A DNA stretch of 64,000 nucleotides from Vesta saturnalis. Lineage: Eukaryota; Arthropoda; Insecta; Coleoptera; Lampyridae. Positions 10,977 through 24,329 of this stretch are shown piece after piece. The translations under genes and the position numbers were made by a program. The notes beneath the pieces are model-generated. The model did no database searches. It saw nothing but the letters and a program-made list of their open reading frames with translations, and was not told the DNA's origin. Position 1 is the first letter of the stretch. Each line of letters opens with the position of its first letter. Location of the stretch: NCBI GenBank assembly GCA_036346205.1, contig JARFJB010000754.1, positions 1,340,001 to 1,404,000 of the forward strand, given 5' to 3'.

Positions 10977-11946
10977 GGGGACCGCCATAAAGTTGGACAC
11001 ATATGGGAAAAATTTGTACTATTGAAATTTCTGAAGAACTCTATTGGCGGTTCGTTTCTGCATGTCTGACAACAAAAAAATTCATTGTGCCATTTGTCAC
11101 GTGACCATAGATTTGGCGGGAATTTTGAAAAATGTTAACTGTGATGCCGCAAAATGGGTCAAATTGACAAGATATCGAAAAATTGTATCCAGAAAGTGTA
11201 TTTACAATATAATAAAGACCCCACATAACAATTTTCAACCAAATCAGAAAAAAAAAATAAAAATACCATTTATTACCCTCTGCTTTTATTACGAAACATC
11301 ATAAAAACTTGTTTTACCTGGAAATAGTTTTAATAACATAAATTACATAATTTTAGGTATCTTAAACTATGAGGTGCACTTATAACTTAGTAGCCGAAAT
11401 ATTTGATTTTTCCAAAGCCAACTTATTAAATTCAAAAATATCACTAATTTCAAATGTACTAATCAGTATTAAATTTAATAAGGATAAACAAATAATGTGT
11501 TGTTAAGTTTTAATTACAAATATTAGTTCATTTACATTTTATTTACCGGTTAAAAATATTAGATCAGCTCATACGCTTCAATATACAGGGCATGAACACA
11601 ACCAGTGACGAGGCTAAATCGTATTTTCTATATTTTCCTCTCACAAATTGTCTATTTTACAAATATTTGATTAATTTTGACCTAAAATGATGTAATTTAT
11701 GTTATTAAAACTATTTCCAGGTAAAACAAGATTTTATGATGTTTGTTTCGTAATAACAGCATTTATTTTTTTTCTGATTTGGTTGAAAATTGGTATATTG
11801 GGTTTTTGTTGCATTCTAAATACATTTTCTTAATTTTCGATATTTTCGGTTGTCAGACATGCAGAAACGAACCGCCAATAGAATTTTTCAGAAATTTCAA
11901 TAATAAATTTTTTCCCCATATGTGTCCAACTTTATAGCGGTCCCTG
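10973..11946. mobile_element. Element F: non-autonomous, long inverted ends, TA target
   Basis: The terminal inverted repeats carry GGGACCGC and AAAGTTGGACACATATGGG. The right end is clean (GGTCCCTG followed by TA). The left end is slightly mutated (ACACGGGGACC). The arms run about 386 bp on the left (to 11362) and 267 bp on the right (from 11680). The left arm has about 105 bp extra near 11075-11180. The 320-bp centre has no coding potential. Insertion within a TA repeat and the CAGGG end fit a Tc1/mariner-dependent MITE. Confidence 0.75.
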
Positions 11947-11948
11947 TA

Positions 11949-12640
11949 TATATAAACCCCCCCCCCCATACATACACAGTGTATCAATAATTATTCATTT
12001 CATTGGATTTTTAAAAATAGCCGACAAGAAATTTATCGGAAACAACGTTTGAAACTTAATATTATCATACAATAATGCTTTACTCTCATGAGGTTATGAT
12101 TACATGCATATGTACTTTATTAGCTCAGTAAAATATTACAGGTAAAACATTGGTGCAAATTTATTTTACTTATATGTTGATATTTTGTTTATTCTTACCT
12201 CTTACAAAGGTCGATTCAATTTAAATGCATCTGCTAAGAGTTGAATCCTTTGTTTTGACAAACTAAATATTCCCGAGAAATAATGAACTTAAATATAATC
12301 AGTTTTGCATCAAAAATAGTTAAATTTAATTAAGCATTGTTAACCAAAATAAAATACTTCCTTGAAACGATTAAAAGTTTTAATTTGTACGCAGTTACTT
12401 ATACAACCAACAAAAAAGTTATTGTATTCTAATTGAATAAGTATTAGTCATTCTTGAATTGTTTCAAACACTTTTGTAAAAGTGAATTTAAAAGTTTCAC
12501 TACTTAAGTCTGAGTAATTTCAGCAAAGATTCAGGTGTCATGATAATGTCACGAAATAGACCTCCAATAAAGAATACAAACAAACCATAAATTGAACTGT
12601 GTCATGATTGTCGATATCTCTGTTCAAAACAGGGAATTAA
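11949..12640. other. Anonymous AT-rich spacer
   Basis: No gene recognised. Contains a short C-run near 11957-11965. Confidence 0.4.
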
Positions 12641-14060
12641 AAAAGAATGGTGAACATTCGTAGTGCATTTGACGTTATACAATATTTATGCACAAAGTGA
12701 GTAATATTACATCACAATCACAATCTTTTACACATTTTGCACCGTACCATTAAACGTTAGTTGAAAAGCTGCCAACTTCATCCTTGGACAAAAGGCAATA
12801 CGGTTTCCTGGTTAACACAGAATCACATCAGTCACGATCACACACTCTTCAACACCGAGCTGTATGGTCTAATTAAGTCACTTCAAATACAAAATAGGCA
12901 CAAAGATGATGAAATAATAAGAAGCTATGGAACGAACTATTAAGAATACCACCATACCACTGAGAGTTTAATGCGATAGAATTAGTATGGGCATACGCAA
13001 AGGATATTATGACAAGCATATTGGACGAGATGACTGTAAAGATGAGAACGTAATTGCTATGTGGAATGAAACTTTACAGCAATGTAATGAAACCGTATGG
13101 GATAATTGTGTGCGATATGCTGAAAAAACAATAAAGCAATGGTATAAACGGTAAGAAATGTTGGACATCACAGTTGACGAACTGGTTATTAACATCGGAA
13201 ACTATTCTGAAAGCTCGGGTGTAGATAGTGTCTCCGATTATAAACTTTTACACTTTAAAAAGCATGTTTCTACAACGTACAATTAGTAATGCAAATGTGT
13301 TAGTTCATATTTAATACAATTTTTATTAGTAATCTATTTCAGTAATCGTAAGTACAATATATGTTGTGGTAAAATGGTTCTCAATATGTTAATTCACACA
13401 TTTCCTATAGAATTTTTATGTTCCGCATTACATGTCATCTTCCTACGAATAATCCATTTTATTTAGGCACGTAGCTTAACATCCATTTTGTGTATTAATG
13501 TTACCATCGTCTTGTGGGCCATCATTGCTACTGAATTGGTATCAACAATAAGAAATTATGATTATGAAACGTAGTAGCCTTGCGAGGTGTAAATAGTGAA
13601 GCTCGACAGTGGTTCCATGCAAATTGTTTAACCTATAAATTGAATTCTCTAATCAATTGTATGATTGTTTATCAGAAACTTACAACACAACCATTCTCAT
13701 GTTTTTATAATTCCGCTGCAATTATTAAATGTTTACATTTTGTTGATAATTACATTGTTTGTGGGTTATAACCTACATAACCTTCAAGCTGTAAAAATAA
13801 ACTGTTAGATTTCAATGATATTGTTTTTCAACCGTTATCATCACGGTAATCAACGTTCTCTAATTTTACAAAATAAATCACAATAAATCAATAATTGTAT
13901 TTTGGAATACTTCAGCTTTAAATGCTGCCATCTCGGGGTATATTTTCTAATCAGTATTTATTATAACGAAAATAATTTTGACTCATGTTTTTCATATTGC
14001 ACCATATGATTGTATATGATGACGTAGCGGTAAACTTTCCTGGCGAGGACAATAGTAAAA
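12640..14060 (+). mobile_element. Element G1: DDE element lacking its left end
   Basis: The right end ATGACGTAGCGGTAAA...CCTGGCGA (about 14020-14055) and about 200 bp of subterminal sequence match the right end of MITE G2 (34350-34547). At the other side, TGGTGAACATTCGTA at 12648 matches G2 at 34107. The left inverted end expected from G2 is not found. G1 carries the only transposase piece of this family that still has its element end. Confidence 0.65.
12761..13260 (+). pseudogene. DDE transposase C-terminal fragment (G1)
   Basis: The readable pieces are SWLTQNHI and TELYGLIKSL (12761-12860), IPPYH then stop, then EFNAIELVWAYAK (12945-13000), and in another frame WDNCVRYAEKTIKQWY (about 13100-13155). 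This order is typical of the C-terminal half of an insect DDE-type transposase family in which a PPYHxxxNxIExxW segment carries the catalytic Glu. The Glu of NAIELVW is present. A stop falls within the PPYH block, and a frameshift follows the YAK motif. The N-terminal half is absent, deleted between about 12700 and 12760. I cannot name the family precisely; DDE_3-like is my best guess. Confidence 0.65.
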
Positions 14061-16023
14061 ATTAGTTACTCGTGTATTGAATTTCAAGCAATAGATAAGA
14101 CAATCATGATCGTATAAAATAAAATTAGAAAAAAGATTAAAATTCCGCTGTTCCATTTATAATTCAAAATCATATAGGGTATTGCAGGCCTATTTTTTCT
14201 GGACGTGTGTGTAATCCTACTCTTGAAAAAATAAACTACACTCTATTATAGAGTTCAGAACAAAATATAGTTGTCGTTTGACAAGATACAAAATTTTTTT
14301 TTATCTTACACCTAACTACTAGCAGATGTGTTCGTAATATCACTGAATAAAAGCGGACCTAGAAAACAGCTAAAAAATGTTTCGTTTTAGGCCGAACCGT
14401 ATACGTCAATATACAATATATAGTTTGACTGTTTCCCACATATCAAAGTCTTATGACGGTAGGTGAGTAATGAATATAACATAATTGTTTTCTTTATTTT
14501 TATTAATTCTTTAATACAATGAAGGTATGAATATCCATGGATGTTGTTGCTCGAAGTGGAAATGTCAGTTAAATACAATAAACATCTCCATGCACTTATA
14601 TTGAATATTGAATGTATATCTCATATGTTTTGATATTATGCAACATGTTTTGACATATCTATATATTCCCTATAAATCATCTCCTCAACTATCGCTTTCA
14701 GTGCCATTTACCTTCGCTCAAATTAATAAGTAAATATTAATTGCCTTTTGGGTATAAATAGTGTATTAATGACTAATACTTACCTGTTTGCTTAAACTGC
14801 AGTTGTTTGATACCGCATACAATTAACTAATATTGACTAACCAATAAGTCAAAGTTGACTATGCATGTGTCAAAAATTTGACCTCGCCGCATCTTAATGC
14901 ACGGTATTGAAATTTCAAAGCCGACGAAGTAGCGCAATAATTCTGTAGTTACCAGAGACCATCTTCAGATAAGTGATTCGCAAAATTGACCTCATTTTAC
15001 ACATTAATGTCTATTTTCATTCAATGATAACATGAAATCCCCTAACTTTAATTACAATTTAATAAGTTGTCAAAATTGTTTTTATTTAATAAGAAATTAC
15101 TGTGAATCTAGTCCAAAACAATTTTGAATGATACGCGAGTGTCATCTGCAAATTATGCCATTACCACTAGGTATAAGTTAATCATTCAGCGATTTCGCGT
15201 TACTCATCATTGTACCACCCGCTACCCTGTCAGGTGTTATTGATTCAATGGTGTTACTAATTTGTATTTAATCTGCAAAATAAAATTCTAGTACTCTGTT
15301 TTGCATTTTAATTGGAGCCACACAATTATTTGCATCTCAATGATTATGCGCATAATGCTCGGGAAGTGTTATTTATTGTTACTGTGAATTGCTTCTGTTT
15401 GTATTTTTAAAAGACATTTTGTTTTTTTTTATCTGAAGCACAGCGTGAATAATCTCAGCTGAATGCCAAATAGCCAAAAATTCTTTACTTACATAACCTT
15501 GTTTTAGCAAAAGTTACAAATGTAAACAAAAAGAACGAATTACTACAAACTGTAAAACGTAATAGTATTTTACATTATTAGCATGGTAAATAGATTTTTT
15601 GCGCAGAGGAGAAGTTTGTTGGCGAACCTTCAGGCTCCTAGAGTCAGTGAAAACCGTTACTAAAAGGGTACTGACTCTATTGCAATAAACATAATTACAG
15701 TGATCATATGATTTTGAATCAAAGTCTCGGATTTGAGTTTAAAAGGTGTGGAACCTTTTCAACAATCCTATTATGTGAAGACGCAGGTAAATCAACGTTG
15801 TATTTGTTTTTTGTGCTTTCGTCCTGCAATACTGGTTTTCAATCTCCTAAATAGTCCAGAAATTCAATGTTTCTGGCCTAGGTTGGCATAACGTAAAAAT
15901 GTTTAGATGGGCACCTTGACTTTATATACATGAACATTTACTGATAGCTATTATACATATTAGAGCTGTTTGATTGTTGACCAAACAAATGTTGAGTGCG
16001 CGTCCAGAAACTATTTTTGCACT
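14061..16023. other. Anonymous AT-rich sequence with one stem-loop
   Basis: No gene recognised. TAGAGTCAGT (15639-15648) pairs perfectly with ACTGACTCTA (15670-15679) around a 21-nt loop. Confidence 0.4.
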
Positions 16024-16075
16024 ATGATCATTTGTGTTCTAGTGATACAAATAACTGTTGCGCAACAAACATCCG
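16024..16075 (+). other. Candidate first exon encoding a signal peptide
   Basis: ATG opens MIICVLVIQITVAQQTS, a short hydrophobic run ending at an A-Q-Q cleavage-like site. It runs straight into a canonical donor, CCG|GTATGT. This is the layout of exon 1 of many secreted insect proteins. No second exon was identified, so this could be chance. Confidence 0.25.
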
Positions 16076-16079
16076 GTAT

Positions 16080-19000
16080 GTTTATATACTTTTTACACTA
16101 AATGGCTTAGAAAATATAAGATATAACTCTGCAGCTATATTAAAACAAAAGTAAATTAAAGTTGTTTTTCAATGTAACAAAAAATACTCAACCATTCGTA
16201 ATTGTCTACTCTGAACTATCTGCCAATGATATAAGAAGGCTAACGACGTAAATGATCTTAACCGGCAAACGTTAAGCAGATATAATTACTAAACTTATTT
16301 ATTACATTAAAATCAGAACAGATATGTTTAAGAATTGAAGAGCTAAGTGGATAAAAGTGTTAAGCAATATTTGGGTGAAAATTGCGATATTTGCATGGAT
16401 GACGGTGTTAAGTACCTATCGCCTATATCCTCAATCATTCATCATTTTCGAAATGAATGAAGCTGTTTTGTGCCAATCTGATAGCGCTATCTATAGCAGT
16501 GTCCCGGTTTACGACAGCGTCAAACGAACATTGCACCTATATCCATAACATTTTTGTTTGGTGGAAACGCATCGATTTTTGTTTTGCTCATGCAGTTTTG
16601 AGTATGTCTTTATGGAGAAAATAAGTTCAAGAAGTCGAAGAATTGTTCAAATGGCTTTATAGCTACCAGGAAGCACATCTGACGATAATTTTATGTTAGC
16701 GTAAATTCATCGAAAACATATAACCTACAAAATTATTGTAATCAACAGCAACCGGAGGGAAGTGATGTGGGAGTAGAAGATGGCGATTTTCTTCATAACG
16801 TGACATTGTGGTCCGAACACAATTCGTTATCATCAAGCTCAATATTTTATAATTTTTCAAGAAAAGGTTTTGTGCTCCCCTAACGCCATACTACAGCAAA
16901 TAAGTACTCGACTTTAGACGAGAAATTGGGGATGTTATTCGTAAGTACAGTATATTTAAGCACCAAGTTCATGACCTTTGCTAACATTATTATCATGTTA
17001 CCCTAAAGAGAGTAAACCATTATATTCACAGAATACAGACGTTTTTCATCTGAAAGGTTACTCAAAACCAGAGTAAGGATATATCATGACGGTAGGTAAG
17101 AGTTATTATTTTGTGTAAACGTGGATTGAAACAAACAAAACTTATCCCTTAATCTTAAACTAATCTTAATCTCTTTGCTATTAACCTTATGTAATTGTTT
17201 ACTCGGCAACGAGGTATGTGAATTTGTAGATAAACTGTTGCCCATTTAGACGGATTTTCGAAACTGAATTCAGTTTATCATTTGGATACCCCCGTAGTGC
17301 TTGTGATACCGGGGAAGGAAATACAGAGCACAAATTAATATATGCAAAAGGAACGATAGAACGAAAGTCGAAAATGATAAAATGGTAGTCTACTTGACTA
17401 TAACAACCATGCTGCTCCGAAGACTACTTTTAAGCCTTTTTATAACCTTGGCATACATACTATCACCAGCAAACAAAAATGGGGGCAACTTCTTCACCTG
17501 GAGCGGAGATATTGCAATCCGTGGAAAAACAGAAGTAGCAAGCTAATTGTTGACGTTGGTAAAATTTATGACAGTTTGAGAGAAAGAAATCATCTAATAA
17601 TCCGGTGCTGCCTTAACAGTACAGGAAAATTGTAAGTAAAGGTGTTAAAAATAACCATATGACAAAGATGTAACCGTATTTACTAATCCAGTTACAACTG
17701 GTTAAGAGAACAAAAAATACTGTTGAGGACAAAGTGAACTTCAGGGATTCAGTAAAATGGATCGAGTTTGAAAATGTAATAATTCCATTAGGTTATGATC
17801 TGCTAGTTTAGTAATATTTTCACCTTCAGTGTTCGTTGAGGAGGGGCAATAACTGCAATTAATATAATTACGAATTAATAATTTCTTAAGTATTTTGATT
17901 GAAAAATGTATACTGAATAGTTTCCGTGACTAACAAACTATTTTGGTATCCTAATTTATAAAAATTTCTTGTTGAAGAAAACAGTTACAATTGCTGTTGA
18001 AATGTTTAAAGTTAGTAAATGTGTAAAAATACATTACTAAATCCAAAAAGGTATTTGTAAATATGTAAGATATTCATTCATATTATTGGTCATTAACTTC
18101 TTGGCAGCAATCTAGGTGTTGTTCAAAGTTTTTAATAAAGCTGTAAATGTAGTGATCTGTAATTGCGTGCCGTTCGATTTTTCAAATTCTCAAAGTATTC
18201 CTTTCTGTCATAAAATTACCACACCAGAAAAATCTAATAGATTAACAATTTTGATCAGCTACGCACAGTAAAAGCGAAGAAATTATTTAGATACTGAATT
18301 GTGGGTTATACTTAAGTGATCCATCCACACACTTGTGGAGTTTAATGACGCGTGAACTGTAGAATTTAGTCATGTTTATAACTTTTAACTTCGAAAATCT
18401 AGACGTTCCAACAGTATAACGTGCCAATTCTTGTCTATCGTTACCTTAATTTAAGTTTCGAAATTTGTATTATTATTGCTAAATATATTTACATTACGTT
18501 GGTATCTTTTTTCTTTCAATAATTAAATTTTGTAATCTCGATATTTTCTTTTTAGTCTACATAATTACGAATCCTTGTGTATATTTTAGACATCAATTTT
18601 TGTTGTTCTATGCGCAACGTGAATTGAACACGCTTACGCATTTCCGTTTCTTCTGCCGTACCATTCGTTACGTTATCTTTTTAAGTTTTACTCCCTTGTA
18701 TAAGGTATATAAAGGCTTTTAATTACATTTTGCAAATATTATATTTAATAGGGAACAAAGAAAGGGTACAAGGGTACGTCTCTACATTAAGGAAACCACT
18801 TGTGTGAAGAAAAAGCTGATATTTTAATGAATTTTGTATTTGCAAAAGCGTGGTCGTGACGTCATAAAGTTTAATAAAATGGCGTGGATGATATGCAATT
18901 TTATCTTGAAAGATTAAGAATTGAGGTAGCTTTGGTTTGTGCCGATATCGCATGCTGTTAGTACGCCTGCTGTTAGTAGTCTGGTCTACCTTTCGTTATT

Positions 19001-21001
19001 GGAAATGAAGCAACATCTGCTGTAGTGGTTTGAGCCTACACTTCGTTTCTTTGTACGTTAGTGAGGATAATTGAAAATTACCGTCTCGTACTATATGTTT
19101 ATTGTATGAATGGGAAATGAACTTCTCAAACTGTAGTTCGTTTTAAGACGAACTTGATATGTTTATTTTGAGAACATGTAAGTAATACGTATCCTTTTAT
19201 TGCAATATACATTTAAGGAAATAACAGATCAGTATAGCGTTATTTTGATACCGTTATAAAGGACAGCTGAATTATGTTCCTATGATAAAAACATTTGAGT
19301 TCATAACCTATCGTACTGTAATATTTGTTGACATAGGTCAGTATACGTTTTATTCTTGACAACAGTGTTGATCATATTACATTTTGAATTTTAAGTAAAT
19401 ATAGGTTATAAGATTGGATAGTTGTGTTGATTTTATTAATTTTAAAATCGTAAAATTTTACGAGAAATATCGTTTTAGTTATTTTATGCTGGAATTATTC
19501 AGACATTTTGGTTTCTGAAATATACATATAAATATAGTTGTTTGGTGTTATTCAGATTACCTATGTTATTAATTTCTCATTTTTTGTTGTATTTTAATTA
19601 AACCTATAAATTGAGTGGCGTCCAACAAGAAATGCATTACTGATTATATCTATGCATATATCTCTGCCTCCCTCACGACCTGTTCAAATTACAGTAAGTT
19701 TCGTAAACAATGTACCTGCTTCAGCTAGACCGTGGTGCAAATTACCTTTTTAACATATAAATCAATCACGCCTAATTTTCTATTTATTATAATATAACAG
19801 TATGACTTAAATTAACCGTAAATCGTAAATAAATAACGTTTAGAGTCTAGATTACACTTTATTATTAAAAATTTTAATAATTTGTAATGGTTAGTATAAT
19901 TTTTAGCCGCTATAATTGATGTTTTGTAAAACCAGGTACTCTGCTGCAACTTAAAATTCAAAGTTAGGACGATTAGCATTACCATTAACCTTAAGTTTTC
20001 GATTTTAAAATTAGATCCTCTCAATAGAACGTCTTTTCTTGATTTCTTGTTTTCTTCTTAGATGAATGTTAGTTTTAATATGAGAAATTGCAAAGGTAGT
20101 AAAAAGTAGGTGTGCAAAGAATATTCGGCAGACAGAATAATCATTTTACACTTAGGCAGGATACTCGGTTTGGCGAAATAATTTTCACACCCATTATTCG
20201 GCATATTGGAAAATGTTCTGTAATAAATGAATATTGTCAAGAAATTAAGCTTCTCACAAAGAAAATCAAATAGTACCTTATTATAAACATCCAAAAACAA
20301 CAACCATAAGATGGAGGTAGGTGTAGGTGCTACCTATTTGTAGTGCGTACATTTTAATGCTTTGAGCTTAGTTTTGGTAAATTATGATTTAAAAACATGA
20401 GTGCATCTCTTCATACTTCTCCCACCTCAGAAAAGTCTTTCGTTACAAGTGCTGCTCCCTGAAGAGCATAGCAATTTTTGTGCAACCAATGACAATTTTG
20501 AGTGCGATTCACAGCTATTCCGCCACCTCTCAACTGCACTTTTGATTCAATTATACTCATTTGATAAAGAACGGAAAAAATGTATCATTCATCATGTGTC
20601 ATAATTTTGTTTTTGTCGAAACGCACTGAATTTGTAATGAAGTGTTAAGTCAATGTAATTTTATCGTTAAATAATAGATACGCAGAGCAAATACACTTTC
20701 TTACCCCACCAGAAATCGCAAACGGAAGGCAATTATTTTTTAAATAAGTATTTGCGGTAAACTTTCTTGTACTTGAGAATAATTATACAACACATTCATG
20801 TAAAAAATAAAGAAAAAGTTGTTTACTGCATCCGTTTAATTAATTTAAATCCGTATACACAAAGCGTAATTTATTTGGACCATGGAAATACAAAAAGCGC
20901 AATTTACAATGCAAATACATCTGCAATGTATCAGATAAAAGCATTGTGAACCACAAATATCACTTCAATTTTAACAAAATTATTAAGTGTCCGTTTTCTA
21001 C

Positions 21002-21004
<3 letters not shown>
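16080..21004. other. Anonymous region, no confident gene
   Basis: About 4.9 kb of AT-rich sequence without recognisable repeats. Weak coding-like islands exist: 16400-16548 (plus) and 17478-17634 (plus, ending at a strong donor ATT|GTAAGT). I recognise no family in either. If the signal-peptide exon at 16024 is real, its partner exons would be expected here. Confidence 0.35.

Positions 21005-21075
<71 letters not shown>
21005..21075. repeat. (AT)n microsatellite, about 71 bp
   Basis: Uninterrupted TA/AT dinucleotides, lying about 105 bp left of element C. Confidence 0.95.
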
Positions 21076-21078
<3 letters not shown>

Positions 21079-21180
21079 ATATTTAAGTACATGGATTTAT
21101 TAGCAGAAATAGAAAGTCGGTTAAATGGTCAAAAATGATCTTCGATTTAATCACAATTAAGACCACAAATCATAATTTAC

Positions 21181-23272
21181 ATTTACTTTGTCGTTATTGA
21201 AATACGGGGTAAAATAACAAAATGGCCGATTTTAATTTTGGGCTCTAGAAGCGTTATTTACAAAATATTTAAAATTCTAAAAATGCATTATTAAGGCAAC
21301 TTTTTGAGTACTTTTAGGTGATGTTAAAAAAAATTTACACTAAGTAGTTTGCTTCTTATCTACACTTACTTTTGTTTTTCTTATGGGAACTATTTTGTAT
21401 TTTTACAGCATTGCAAAGAGCTAAAAATTTTTGTTTCAAAAATGTATGCATTGGTGCTTAAAATTTATAAATAACTTCAAAAATAAACATTTTAATTGTT
21501 ATTAAGAATAATGCGTTGACATATCGGGTTAACCGTGTAAAACAAATAAGCGTCGCCTATTGGATCTAAATTCTACAGATGGAATTTAAATTTAGCACAT
21601 TTATAACGTTATTAGTTTAAACTAAAAAAATAATTTATGAAGTGTATTTTAAGTGCAATTGAAATGTATAAAAAGCAAGAGATCTATATTCGGAAAGATA
21701 TCCTGAAAGAAGGGATATCTCTTATGATGTTTAGGCAGGCGCTTGGAAAGTAATTTGAAAATTTACGGGTCATTTTCAAAAATTAAATCGTTGTTATTAA
21801 TGCTACTGAAGAGAATCAATCGCTATCGACAAGAGAAATACGCGAAATGACAAACCTATCTCATTCAAGTGTTTGGAAAATACTTCGTAAAAATAAATAT
21901 TGTTCTTATAAAATAAATTTAGTGCATAGTTTACATGAAGGAGACGCTGAAAGAAGAATGGAATGGAATTTAGTCAACTAATATGAAAATAATCCTACAA
22001 TTTTAAAACAAATATTATGGAGGACGAATCGAATTTCACAAATAAAGGTATTTTTGATAGAAATATTCATCGATATTGGTCAACAGAAAATGAAAGACGA
22101 TTTATGGAGGTCAGACCTCAAGTTCGGTTTAGTTTGAATGTTTGGTGCGGGATATTTGATAGTAGGATAATAGGACCTTTCATATATGAAGGTCATTTAA
22201 ATCCCGAAAGATATTTGCACTTTTTACAAAACGACTTGGAAAATTTTCTCGACGATATTCCACTAAATCAACTTAATTCAATTTGTTTTCAACAATATGG
22301 GGACTCTGCGCACAATGCCGCAACAGTTCAAAATTATTTAAATCGAAAATTTCCCGACAGGTGCATAGGAACAAATGGACCTACATTTTGGCCGGCTAGG
22401 TCTCCGGATCCAACCCCACTAGATTTTTGCTTTTGGGGTTACGTGAAAGATAGTGTTTATTCGGAAAATACTAACAGCATTGAGCAGTTAAGAGGAAGAA
22501 TTACTGTTTGTAGAAATATCCCAAGAATTCATCTTCGACGTTCTTCAGAACATGTTCTCAAAATTGCTTGACGACCAAGGTCGTCAATTTGAACATTTAC
22601 TTATTGTGAATTGTGATGTGCAAATAGTTTTAATAGTTGAAAATTCATTTTAATTAATAGTTGTGTAAATACATAGTTGAAAATTCGTTGTAATTAGTAA
22701 TAGTTTTTAAATCTAAATTTATTTGTTAATAGTTCATAAATTGTTTTCTTTAGTTTAAACTAATAACGTTATAAATGTGCTAAATTTAAATCAATCTTTA
22801 GAATTTAAATCAAATAGAACTTTTGATGTTTATCTTAATTTGAAATATTTTTTCAATTATAATTTAACTTGTTCTTTGTAAATTTTTGTTGCTCTTGTAA
22901 CACACCTTCAACATACCGACTTTATCGCAAACTTTGTTTAATTGTAAAGGCGACGATTTTTGAAGATATTGATAAATTTTTAATAACACATGCCATGCAT
23001 ACATTTTTGAAACCAAAATTTTTAGCTCTTTACAATGGTGTAAAGATACAATACAGTTCCCATAATAAAAACAAAAGTTAGTGTAGATAACAAGCAAACT
23101 AATGACTGTACCTTTTTATTGTAAACTTCACCTAAAAGTACTCAAAAAGTTGCCGTAATAATGTATTTTCACAATTTTAAATATTTTGTAAATAACGCTT
23201 CTAGAGCCAAAAATTAAAATCGGCCATTTTGTGATTTTGCCCCGTACTTCACTAACGGCAAAGTAAATTCAA
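21181..23272 (+). mobile_element. Element C: Tc1/mariner-type, long inverted ends
   Basis: Imperfect inverted arms occupy 21181-21640 and about 22740-23272. Shared blocks include TACGGGG, AAAATGGCCGATTTTAATTT, CTCTAGAAGCGTTATTTAC and the inner block TTATAACGTTATTAGTTTAA. The arms enclose one decayed transposase gene. Exact ends are uncertain because homology extends about 25 bp beyond the TA-CGGGG junction on both sides. Confidence 0.85.
21818..22653 (+). pseudogene. Tc1/mariner-type transposase (element C), dead
   Basis: The N-terminal helix-turn-helix reads STREIREMTNLSHSSVWKIL (21824-21885). It ends in a stop near 21980, with a frameshift just before the first catalytic block DESNFTNKGIF (22023-22055). 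A 184-codon open frame (22017-22571) then covers most of the catalytic core: WSTENERRF, LNVWCGIFD, IIGPFIYEGHL, WPARSPD and PLDFCFWGY. The second catalytic Asp is replaced (QQYGDSAHN, where QQDGAPAHN is usual). The third Asp in PTPLDF is kept, 41 residues after the second position. A later frameshift leads into the C-terminus QFEHLL, which continues open to 22653. The enzyme is not expected to be active. It resembles the transposases at 31.0, 35.1, 41.5 and 54.9 kb. Confidence 0.85.
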
Positions 23273-23447
23273 AAGTGGGTTATTTTTCAAAATATCGAAA
23301 GCAAATTATTAGAAAAAGTTTTTCTAAATGCAATTTTTAGCCCATATGCTAAATTTCAGCTATACAAGATCATTTATATTTTTTGCCCATTTTTCGCAAA
23401 TTGCAACACTGTTGCGAAATAACACAACGCAACCTACAAACACTTAC

Positions 23448-23466
23448 ACGCACGCACGCACGCACC
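23448..23466. repeat. Short (CACG)n microsatellite
   Basis: ACACGCACGCACGCACGCAC-type run just outside the right end of element C. Confidence 0.7.
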
Positions 23467-24329
23467 CATTTCGATATTTAGGATTATAGACAACTATCAA
23501 CTAAATTCACTAACAGTAAAATCACCATTCAGTACACAATACATGAAATTCATTAATCACTCAAATTTAGGAGCGGTCTTTTGAAAATATTATATACGCT
23601 ATTTATGAATAAATAAAAAACAATAGTAATCAAATAATTAATTAAGATAATATATCTGTTTGCTGAGTTATTACAGAAATCTTGTTAATATTATGCAAAA
23701 AATTTATCTTTATTACTTATCTGGAAATGTTACGATAAGTAAACATCATAATAGTTTACGTAATTTCCAGGATAGAGTTAAACATCTGAGTAATACCAAA
23801 TCCTTGCCGCCAATAATGTTCGCTTACTAAATTTAAATTTTCAAGTAAAATTTACTATTTTAAAGTGGTTTAAATGGGTATAACCTAAATTGTATTTAAA
23901 GAATTATAGTATACCTAACACTATTTTAATCTCGCAAAGCGCTTTCTGGCAAACCGCCAATTTGCTAAGAAATCAAATAAAGTATACAATAGTAGTTAAA
24001 TATAGAAACCATAAAAAATACTATTAGATTAAATTATTATAAACCCGGCTCTTACAAAAATAAACTTTAAAAGAACTTTTTATAAACATTTTTTATGTCA
24101 TCATAATAAATATGACTTTTTTTTCACAAGCTTAAAGATATTTGACATAATAAAGTACGTGAACTAATAACTAACACAAATCTTTGAATTCAACTGAATT
24201 TAGAAGTTACTAAAAGTAAATGAAAAACGTCGGAATTAAATGACCAATATGACGGAAGTGTAAAAAGAGGTGGGGGTAAAATAATCAAAAGCCTGTTTGA
24301 ATAAACTTTTGTAACATTAATATTAGTGT
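23467..24329. other. Anonymous AT-rich spacer
   Basis: No gene or repeat recognised. Confidence 0.4.
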
